NCBI GenBank assembly: GCA_014380005.1
Contig: JACMKT010000197.1
Location: forward strand, 1-60,327
Length of the DNA stretch: 60,327 nt
Direction of reading: 5' to 3'
DNA from: Rhodospirillales bacterium
GTDB lineage: Bacteria > Pseudomonadota > Alphaproteobacteria > Rhodospirillales > Magnetospirillaceae
The notes beneath the pieces were generated by a model. It did not search any database and had not been told where the DNA came from. It saw nothing but the letters and a program-made list of their open reading frames with translations. The translations under genes and the position numbers were made by a program. The first letter of the stretch is position 1; every line of letters begins with the position of its first letter. Below are positions 1-6,131 of the stretch, piece after piece.

Positions 1-1
1 C

Positions 2-124
2 CTCGTCGAGTGCTGCTTCAGCAAGCTCAAGCAGTTCCGCCGCGTCGCAACTCGATATGAGAAGACGGCAGCCAACTACGGCGCCGTCGTCACTATCGCC
101 GCGATCATCCTATGGATGCGCTAA
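2..124 (+). CDS. IS5-family transposase, C-terminal fragment (cut by contig edge)
   Basis: An open frame enters from the left edge and ends at a TAA at 122-124, giving about 40 residues. It contains VECCFSKLKQFRRVATRYEK, which matches the end of IS5-family DDE transposases: a catalytic Glu, six residues, then Lys, followed by FRRxATRY. The rest of the gene and the left end of the element lie outside the window. A contig ending inside an IS is typical of assembly collapse at a repeat. Fairly sure of the family, not of the subgroup. Confidence 0.75.
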   Translation, partial: LVECCFSKLKQFRRVATRYEKTAANYGAVVTIAAIILWMR

Positions 125-268
125 GTGTCCACAGCTCCTAGTGCCAGTAAGGGGCGTCAACATTTTATTACGACCAGAATGGCGGACGGCCGATTCCCCG
201 GGGCTTAACGTCAACACGATTGCGCGATCGGTTGATAGGATCGTCGACCTATCGCAAGAGTCCGCCCA
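125..268. other. Non-coding gap before the replication initiator
   Basis: This stretch should hold the right end of the IS5-type element and the promoter of the Rep gene. I see two copies of CGTCAACA (155-162 and 209-216, 54 bp apart) and a short inverted pair around GCGATCGG and CCTATCGC. Neither is enough to call an iteron array or an origin. Confidence 0.3.
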
Positions 269-1336
269 ATGACCCCCGAATGCTCCGAGACACCCGCCTC
301 TTCAGGCTTCAAGCCCAGGAGGACAGGCCCGCCGAGAAGGATCGAGACGGCGTCGTCCGTTACGATACCCGTCGCCCTTACCGAAGCCAAGCCTGCCCCT
401 TTCGACGTCGCAAACATCGAGAGGTCGTTGCGGAGGACGCTCAGGATGTCCGACGACGGAGGAGCGGTCGACGTCGAGGCGGTCAAGCGGCTGACCGGTC
501 TGGACACCCTGGAGATCGAGATGCCGGACCTCGACATGCGGTCCTACCTGTGCCTCAGGGCGCTGATATATTTCGCGGGTGACGACATCAAGCCTTCCCC
601 GACCGCCTCTTTCAGCGCGCCTGCGGCCGAGCTTCGCCGGTTCATGGAGCACGAGTCGGCTCACGAGTCGTCCGTAAGGTTGAAGCAGACCCTCATGCGC
701 CTGCTCGGCTCGGCGGTGACCATCGAGTACCGCGATCGCAAGCGTCGCCGACGCAGGGTCGAGCACCTGCTCAGCCACGTCGACGTAGAAGTCGGGCCCG
801 ACGGCCAGACGATGATCGGCGACGAAGTGAGGTTCGGCTTCGGGCCGCTCGTGCAAGCGATGTTGGATTGTGACGGGGTGGTCTGGCATCAGGTCGAGCT
901 TTCGGTGCTCCAAGCATGCAAGAACGTTTATTCCGCCCGCTTTTATGAACTGTTGAACCAGTACCACGGCCGCCGCCAGCCGGTGATCGAGATGACCGTG
1001 GACGACCTCTATGATTACCTCTGCCCTGTGGATTCTTCATACCGGAACAACTGGTCCGATTTCCGCCGGAGGGTGCTCTACCCGGTGATCGAGCTGCTCA
1101 ACAAGGAATCTCTGTTCACCGTCGTCGGTTTCGACGAGGAGCGGAGCGGCGGCAGGGGCCGCGGCGGCGGCCGCGTCATCGCCGTGAAAATCAAGGTGGC
1201 CCGCAAGGGGAGGTCAGCGTCGAAGATCGACGCCCCTAAGGCCGCTGCCGCAAAGGCCTCGGAGTGGCAAGCGGAGCTCAGGCAGCACGACGACCTCATG
1301 GCGTATCTTTACGGTGACGGCGATGGGGAGCGGTAA
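269..1336 (+). CDS. Plasmid replication initiator, Rep_3 superfamily (winged helix)
   Basis: A 355-residue protein with the two-winged-helix layout of Rep_3 (RepB/RepE-like) initiators, which bind iterons and load the replisome at plasmid origins. The clearest part is residues 205-290: a helix ending in SARFYELLNQY, a short loop, then WSDFRRRVLYPVIELLNK, the typical WH2 signature. The N-terminal 45 residues are low complexity and the C terminus is a basic tail (GRGRGGGR, KVARKG). Only a weak ribosome site precedes the ATG, so the start may be further in. Its presence suggests that this part of the window is, or derives from, a plasmid or a plasmid-like integrative element. No ParA/ParB or mobilisation genes are visible. 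Confidence 0.75.
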   Translation: MTPECSETPASSGFKPRRTGPPRRIETASSVTIPVALTEAKPAPFDVANIERSLRRTLRMSDDGGAVDVEAVKRLTGLDTLEIEMPDLDMRSYLCLRALIYFAGDDIKPSPTASFSAPAAELRRFMEHESAHESSVRLKQTLMRLLGSAVTIEYRDRKRRRRRVEHLLSHVDVEVGPDGQTMIGDEVRFGFGPLVQAMLDCDGVVWHQVELSVLQACKNVYSARFYELLNQYHGRRQPVIEMTVDDLYDYLCPVDSSYRNNWSDFRRRVLYPVIELLNKESLFTVVGFDEERSGGRGRGGGRVIAVKIKVARKGRSASKIDAPKAAAAKASEWQAELRQHDDLMAYLYGDGDGER

Positions 1337-1529
1337 TCCCGAGTCTCCGCAGGGACGGTCGATGGAGATGCCATCGGAAGGCCATCAGGACCGAAATGGA
1401 CCGCATCCTCGGGTCCGTGCATAGGGGTGTGGCGTGATGAGCCCGGATTTGCTTCTGATGGCCTTTTCCGCCGTCTATGTGGCCGTCACGGTGGCGGCGG
1501 TCTGCTACGGCTTCATGGCGTCCCACCCT

Positions 1530-1539
1530 CCGCCTGCCG
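1530..1539. repeat. Left copy of 10-bp IS target duplication
   Basis: CCGCCTGCCG directly abuts the left end of the insertion sequence and is repeated exactly at 2933-2942. Ten base pairs is within the range seen for IS4-family elements. A perfect duplication implies a simple and fairly recent insertion. Confidence 0.9.
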
Positions 1540-2932
1540 CTATCGTATTCACACATTTCCCCTCGCGCTGACGCCGTCCCTGTGATTCCTTTTCGTTGAA
1601 GGGATCACAGACGCTGGGGCGGTTTGGTGACCGCCGCCTGGAAAAAGGGGGGCCTTTTTGTTGGCTCGCCTTGTCGAGGCGGGCGGCAAAGGGGTTCGGA
1701 TACGGCGTCTTGGCAGCAACCGGGCTGGGGAAATCCGCTTGACCCGGTTTCTGCGCAACCCGGCAGTCTTGACCGATGAAATGGTGACGGAGGCGGGGCG
1801 TCGGACGGCGGCTCGGTGCGAAGGGCGTCGTATTCTGGCGATCCAGGATACCACGGTTATCCGGTCCGATGGCGGCGGCGGCCTTTATCTGCATCCGGTT
1901 TTGATGGTGGATGCCGATGATGGCGCGGTGCTCGGCTTGGCCCATGCGGGCTTCCTCGAACGAGAGCAGGGGAAGCGGTCATCGCGGCGCCACAAAGCCG
2001 TCGCCGACAAGGAAAGCCAGCGCTGGCTGGACGGCGCGAATAAGGCCGCTGAGATCGGTGCCGCCGCCCTCCAGGTGACCGTGGTCGCCGATCGGGAAAG
2101 CGACATCTTCGCGGCCTTCGCTCTCCGCCCTGACGGGACTGATCTTCTGATCCGCGCCGCGCACGACCGCAGCCTGGACGATGGCGGGCGGCTGTTTTCC
2201 ATGGCCGACGCTTTACCGGTGGCGGGACAGGCCGGGCTCGACCTGCCGGCCAAGCCCGGGCGCAAGGCCCGTCAGGCGCGGGTGGCGATCCGCTATACGA
2301 CGGTTGCCCTGGCCCGTCCCCGAAACGGTGTCGCGGCGGGGCTGCCCGAAAGTGTGAGCCTGACCCTGGTCGACGTGCGCGAGATCGACCCACCGCCCGG
2401 CGAGAACATTCACTGGCGCTTGCTGACCACCCATCCCATCGAAGATCTCGCCCAGGCTTTTGCCATCGTCGGGCTTTATCGCCGCCGTTGGGCCATCGAG
2501 CAGCTATTCCGCACGATGAAGAGCCAAGGCTTTGATGTCGAAGGAATTCTTATCGATGACGCCATGCCCCTGCGCCGTCTGGTGATGGCCGTCCTTGTCG
2601 CAGCCGTCACCATTCAGCAACTCGTGCACGCTCGCGACGGCACCCAAGGGCCAGCGCCGTTACGGCCGATGATCGACGCCTTTGCCCCGGAGGATGCTCC
2701 GCTGCTCGAAGCCTTTTGCGCACAGCTCGAAGGCAAGACCGCGCGCCAGAAAAACCCTCACCCCAAGGGCTCTCTCGCCTACGCGGCCTGGGTCTGCGCC
2801 CGCCTTGGAGGGTGGACCGGCTATTACGGAAAACCAGGGCCGGTCGTTATGCTCCAAGGCTGGCTTGAGTTCCAGGCAGCCAAACGCGGCATCACCCTCA
2901 TCGCCAAACCATCAGATGTGTGAATCCGGTAG
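1540..2932 (+). mobile_element. Complete IS4-family insertion sequence, 1393 bp
   Basis: The element is bounded by 19-bp terminal inverted repeats. The left end reads CTATCGTATTCACACATTT (1540-1558). The complement of the right end (2914-2932) reads CTACCGGATTCACACATCT, 16 of 19 identical. It carries one transposase gene on the plus strand that ends 9 bp before the right tip. Exact 10-bp direct repeats flank it, and it interrupts a small membrane-protein gene whose frame is restored on removal. I did not try to name the IS. Confidence 0.92.
1658..2923 (+). CDS. IS4-family DDE transposase (N terminus in a different frame)
   Basis: A DDE transposase of at least 421 residues. Asp residues lie in AIQDTT (about residue 64) and VVADRESD (about 145). 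The IS4 Y2R3E6K signature is seen as LYRRRWAIEQLFRTMKSQG (about 273-291), with the catalytic Glu in AIEQLF. The family's usual N-terminal FGDRRLEK motif is encoded just upstream in another frame (about 1596-1646). It meets this frame by a -1 step at an A5-G6 run (1642-1652), which would give FGDRRLEKRGAFLLARLVEA. Either translation starts at the TTG at 1658 on an N-terminally deleted protein, the element uses programmed -1 slippage, or the run is a mutation or base-calling error. Confidence 0.85.
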   Translation: MLARLVEAGGKGVRIRRLGSNRAGEIRLTRFLRNPAVLTDEMVTEAGRRTAARCEGRRILAIQDTTVIRSDGGGGLYLHPVLMVDADDGAVLGLAHAGFLEREQGKRSSRRHKAVADKESQRWLDGANKAAEIGAAALQVTVVADRESDIFAAFALRPDGTDLLIRAAHDRSLDDGGRLFSMADALPVAGQAGLDLPAKPGRKARQARVAIRYTTVALARPRNGVAAGLPESVSLTLVDVREIDPPPGENIHWRLLTTHPIEDLAQAFAIVGLYRRRWAIEQLFRTMKSQGFDVEGILIDDAMPLRRLVMAVLVAAVTIQQLVHARDGTQGPAPLRPMIDAFAPEDAPLLEAFCAQLEGKTARQKNPHPKGSLAYAAWVCARLGGWTGYYGKPGPVVMLQGWLEFQAAKRGITLIAKPSDV

Positions 2933-2942
2933 CCGCCTGCCG
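2933..2942. repeat. Right copy of 10-bp IS target duplication
   Basis: Identical to 1530-1539 and directly adjacent to the right terminal repeat of the IS. It keeps the codon phase of the interrupted membrane-protein gene. Confidence 0.9.
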
Positions 2943-3335
2943 AGAGGGTGCCCTCCCTGCGAACCCGGCGGCGGTCATCCTTGGAATGCGTTTTGCTGTT
3001 CGCGGGCTATGCAGCCCTCCTCTGGTTCGGCCTGCCCGCGTTGGGTGTCGGACTCGGCGAGGGGCAGGTCGTGGCGTTTCTGGCTTCCGTGCTGCTCGCC
3101 GTCGTGTCGGCGATGTCATGGCTGGCGGCCGAGATCGAAGACGCCCTCGGGCGCAGGCAAAGGTGACCGTCTATGACCGTGTCGACCTGCTAACGCTGTC
3201 CCGAAAACCAATACCAGTTCATGGGCTCCGCCCTTCCTGTACCCTCATATGACAATGGCCGAGCCAGCTTGCTTGCCATGGTGGCGCAAGATGCGTACCT
3301 TACATCCTTCGGATGCGGTATGGAGGAAGTGGTCC

Positions 3336-4496
3336 ATGCGTGGGTCGAAGCTCATCGTCCTCTGCGCCGCAATGGGCGGCGCTCTAGCCTTGTCGGCGTG
3401 CGCGGAAACCAACACGGTGTTCCGGACGACTGAGTACGGGAATGGCAAGGCCATCTTCGTCGACGCCTTCCAGCGCGCGATCCACGTCTCCCCAAGGGTC
3501 GAGGAGACCGCAACGGGTGAAAGCAAGAAGACGACCACTTTCAACGTCGTCTGCGCAGAGCTGCCACCGCCGGCATTCGCCGCTTTCGGCAACGCCACAT
3601 CGGCCGGGTTGCAGTCCGGCCCTCGAACACTCGATCTGTCCCTCGCCGCCGCGCAGGCTTCCGGATACATGGACCTCAAGACCCAACTGACCAAGGTCCA
3701 CGGGGAATTCCTGTACCGGCTATGCGAGGCCTTCAACAACGGCGCCATCTCCAAATCCGAAGCGGAGATCGAGTACCGACGGTTCCAGAACACGACAGTC
3801 GCGCTGGCGGCGATTGAGCAACTCACCGGCTATGCTAGGCCCACCGTGGTGGCGCTTGGAGCAGGCGGAAACGCCGACACCGGCGACCAACTCGCCCAAG
3901 CCCAGAATGAGCTGGCATCCGCCCGCGATAACGAGACCAAGACCGCGTCCGCCGCTGCGGACGCCAAGGTGAAGGCGACCAAGGCGTCCTCAGACTACGA
4001 CGCCAAGGTGAAGGAACTGGACGCGGCCAAGCAGGCGAAAAAGTCGCAAGAGGAACTGAACAAGCTGCAGGCCGAGGTCGACGCGATGAAGAAGGCCTCC
4101 GATGAGGCAGAGAAGGCCGGCGCAAACGCCACCGCGGCGGCGAAGGACGCGGTTGAGGTCCGCAAGACGAAGGAAGCGGTGTTCGAAGCTTCCAAGGCCG
4201 TCAGCGCGGGCGCGGGCACCTCGCCGGTCATAGTCAACGTCCCCGGCCTCAGCCCGTCGGCAAGCGACAAGGTGGCCGACACGGTCAAGTCGATCGTGGA
4301 GACCCATCTGCATCAGTCGTTCGCATCCGACCTCTGCCTCCACTTCCTGTTCGGCGGACAGCAGCCGTCGGCCGAAGACCCGCGTGTGAAATATTGCGTC
4401 AACCACCTGAACCTGGTCGACGCAGAGCGGGCGAAGAAGGGCGACCTTTACGGCGTGATGCTGAAGCTCGCGAATCCCGAATTGCAGCCGCGATAG
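3336..4496 (+). CDS. Lipoprotein with long alanine/lysine-rich coiled coil
   Basis: About 386 residues. I chose the ATG at 3336 over upstream in-frame ATGs because it gives a clean lipoprotein signal: basic MRGSK, a hydrophobic stretch, then lipobox LSAC with Cys22 as the lipidation site. The mature protein has an unknown domain (about 25-180), a heptad-rich, Ala/Lys/Glu-rich coiled coil (about 185-290) and a C-terminal domain (about 300-386) containing paired Cys residues. It probably sits on a membrane with its coil in the periplasm. It is the first gene of a same-strand run with the peptide and radical SAM genes (26 bp to the next start), so it may act with them, for instance as receptor or anchor. 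No family recognised. Confidence 0.75.
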   Translation: MRGSKLIVLCAAMGGALALSACAETNTVFRTTEYGNGKAIFVDAFQRAIHVSPRVEETATGESKKTTTFNVVCAELPPPAFAAFGNATSAGLQSGPRTLDLSLAAAQASGYMDLKTQLTKVHGEFLYRLCEAFNNGAISKSEAEIEYRRFQNTTVALAAIEQLTGYARPTVVALGAGGNADTGDQLAQAQNELASARDNETKTASAAADAKVKATKASSDYDAKVKELDAAKQAKKSQEELNKLQAEVDAMKKASDEAEKAGANATAAAKDAVEVRKTKEAVFEASKAVSAGAGTSPVIVNVPGLSPSASDKVADTVKSIVETHLHQSFASDLCLHFLFGGQQPSAEDPRVKYCVNHLNLVDAERAKKGDLYGVMLKLANPELQPR

Positions 4497-4522
4497 GCGG
4501 ATTTCGGACAGAGGAGAACAAG

Positions 4523-4585
4523 ATGGGCGAGGCAAAGTCCGTTTCCCAAGCCGTATACGTCGAGATCGGCATCACGTCTTGCTAG
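4523..4585 (+). CDS. 20-residue candidate RiPP precursor peptide A
   Basis: ATG at 4523 is preceded by a good ribosome site (AGAGGAGAACAAG) and encodes MGEAKSVSQAVYVEIGITSC followed by TAG. The C-terminal pattern VxVxxG[IV]T[ST]C recurs in the second small peptide on the far side of the radical SAM gene. The last codons overlap the likely TTG start of the maturase (4579), which favours translational coupling. Known: radical SAM/SPASM enzymes with RRE domains modify small ribosomal peptides encoded beside them. Inferred: this is one substrate, modified near its C-terminal G-I-T-S-C. An alternative is an upstream leader ORF that sets translation of the enzyme. Confidence 0.6.
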   Translation: MGEAKSVSQAVYVEIGITSC

Positions 4586-5883
4586 GCTCCGCCAACGAGA
4601 CGAAGGTCTCCGCCAGCCTTAGCTACAGCGACTATGGGCATGCGGTGATCGCAGCCGTGGCGAACCCGTTTTCTGCGGCCATCCTCACTGGCGGCGCCGC
4701 GGAGGTGTTCCGACGGCGAATGGCGGGGGCGGAATTCACCGATATAGCCTGCGAACTCACGCGACTGTATCCGGACCATGCCGGCGAGATTCTCTCCGAC
4801 ATTCGCGACGTCGAGTCCTACCTTCTGGATTCAGCCCCGGGCGGTCGGCCACTCGGGGCCGAGGGAGGCGGCGGCGGCGACATTACGGCCGTCATCAGGT
4901 TTGCGAGGGAACACGGGCTGTTCACCAACGCCACCGTCGAGGTGTTGACCAAATGCAATCTGCGTTGCGCCCATTGCTTCCATCCGGACCATTCGGGCGC
5001 AGGCCCCGATATCGGTGCCCTGGAGACCCTGTTCGGGAACCTTAGACGTTCCGGCGCACTGTTCCTATGCCTGACGGGAGGCGAGATATTTCTCAGGCGT
5101 GATGCGGCGGAGATCATCGACGCGGCCCACTCGGCTGGATTCATCATCGAACTGAAGACGAATGGCACCCGTCTGGACAAGAAGACCATCGGAAGGCTCG
5201 CGCGCAACCGGATAAGTGACGTGCAGGTGTCGGTGTATGGCGTCTCAGACGGAGCGAACGCGTTTACCGGCGGACACTACGATTTCACCGCCGTCGCCTC
5301 TGCGATCGAAGGTCTGCGCGAAGCGGGGGTTCCCTGCTCGGTCTCGTACCAACTCACGCCTGGTAACGTGACCGAGATGGAGCGCGCCTACGAAGTCCTA
5401 TCACGGCTGACCGACAACCTCTTCTTTTCCTTCTACGTTACACCACGGCTAGGCGATCCGCAGGGTAACGCACTATCCAGGATCGGATATGACCAGCTGC
5501 GCGACTATGTCCTGCCGAGGTTGAGGGCGTGGGGGATGGCGCCTGACACGCCTAGCCCTTACCGCACCAAGGACTGCGGGTACATCTGCTGGGCCGGGCA
5601 CGAGCAGGCGTTCTTCGCCGTCGACGGCAAGGTGTATCCGTGCCCCGACCTTCGCATACCGATCGGGGACCTGAGCCACGCTCCTGCGGAGGAAATCGTT
5701 AGGAACCGTTTCGACGCACTGAAGCGAATCATGCCTACGACTCTGCCGGCTTGCGAGGGCTGCTCCTATTTTGACTTCTGCGATTCTTGCATCGGGATTG
5801 CCTTGGCCGAAAACGGCACCTTCCACCGGCCCAGTCCCCACAAATGCGACATCACCCGCCTGCAATTCGAGGGGGGAAGCTGA
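4579..5883 (+). CDS. Radical SAM/SPASM peptide maturase with possible RRE-like N terminus
   Basis: A 434-residue enzyme. Residues about 30-80 (AAEVFRRRMAGAEF, then a helix ending in DIRDVESYLL) resemble a PqqD-like RiPP recognition element, though weakly. The radical SAM core starts with C126-x3-C130-x2-C133 (CNLRCAHC), which binds the SAM-cleaving 4Fe-4S cluster, followed by a CLTGGE motif. The C terminus is a SPASM domain with conserved cysteines in GYICW, VYPCPD, ACEGC, FCDSC and HKCD for auxiliary clusters. No in-frame ATG lies before residue about 51, so the start is probably the TTG at 4579, overlapping peptide A's stop. Such enzymes install C-C, C-S or C-O crosslinks or epimerise residues in peptides. 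Peptides A and B flank it. Confidence 0.85.
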   Translation: MLGSANETKVSASLSYSDYGHAVIAAVANPFSAAILTGGAAEVFRRRMAGAEFTDIACELTRLYPDHAGEILSDIRDVESYLLDSAPGGRPLGAEGGGGGDITAVIRFAREHGLFTNATVEVLTKCNLRCAHCFHPDHSGAGPDIGALETLFGNLRRSGALFLCLTGGEIFLRRDAAEIIDAAHSAGFIIELKTNGTRLDKKTIGRLARNRISDVQVSVYGVSDGANAFTGGHYDFTAVASAIEGLREAGVPCSVSYQLTPGNVTEMERAYEVLSRLTDNLFFSFYVTPRLGDPQGNALSRIGYDQLRDYVLPRLRAWGMAPDTPSPYRTKDCGYICWAGHEQAFFAVDGKVYPCPDLRIPIGDLSHAPAEEIVRNRFDALKRIMPTTLPACEGCSYFDFCDSCIGIALAENGTFHRPSPHKCDITRLQFEGGS

Positions 5884-5959
5884 TGCGCAGCGGCATATCG
5901 ACGGTTTCGCCTCCCGTTTTCAGGAAAGGGCGGCGGAAGGTTCAACCCGATGAAACCAG

Positions 5960-5970
5960 GAAGGAGGTGA
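5960..5970 (+). promoter_or_regulatory. Very strong Shine-Dalgarno site for peptide B
   Basis: AAGGAGGTGAT is complementary to essentially the whole anti-SD tail of 16S rRNA and ends 5 nt before the ATG at 5976. It decides the start of the 31-residue peptide over the in-frame ATG at 5883, and suggests high expression, as expected for a RiPP precursor. Confidence 0.75.
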
Positions 5971-5975
5971 TACAG

Positions 5976-6071
5976 ATGAAGACCTACACCAAGGGGACGG
6001 TCGTGGTGGTCAAGGGGGTTACCACCTGCTCATCCAAGCAGTCCAAGGCCGGCGCCGGCTGTAAAGGCTGA
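5976..6071 (+). CDS. 31-residue candidate RiPP precursor peptide B
   Basis: Starts MKTYTKGTVVVVKGVTTC and continues with SSKQSKAGAGCKG to a TGA. The stretch V9-x-V11-x-x-G14-V15-T16-T17-C18 aligns residue by residue with the C terminus of peptide A; a Ser/Lys/Gly tail with a second Cys (C29) follows. It lies 92 bp after the maturase stop and has an unusually strong ribosome site. In the same frame an ATG at 5883, overlapping the maturase stop, would give a 62-residue form with a basic leader. Both starts are possible. Likely modified residues by inference are the Val/Thr/Cys block and the two Cys. It has no similarity I recognise to named RiPP families. Confidence 0.65.
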   Translation: MKTYTKGTVVVVKGVTTCSSKQSKAGAGCKG

Positions 6072-6131
6072 CCAATTCGGGGGCGGTCGCGGCCGCCCCC
6101 GTTCCGCCACTCCAGTACGAGAATTGACCGC

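Larger units (their letters stand above)
1437..3166 (+). pseudogene. Small multi-pass membrane protein split by an IS4-type element
   Basis: The 5' part (1437-1539) encodes MSPDLLLMAFSAVYVAVTVA and continues through a first transmembrane helix to HPPPA. The 3' part (2943-3166) resumes in the same codon phase, with two further hydrophobic helices (around LLFAGYAALLWFGL and VVAFLASVLLAVVSAMSWLA), and ends in EIEDALGRRQR. Removing 1540-2932 plus one copy of the 10-bp duplication restores one uninterrupted frame of about 107 residues with three hydrophobic segments. It lies just downstream of the Rep gene. The family is unknown. A GTG at 2948 could in principle restart translation of the distal half. 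Confidence 0.8.

Noticed and set aside
155-216. CGTCAACA pair as Rep iterons
   Set aside because: Only two short copies, 54 bp apart; not enough for an origin call.
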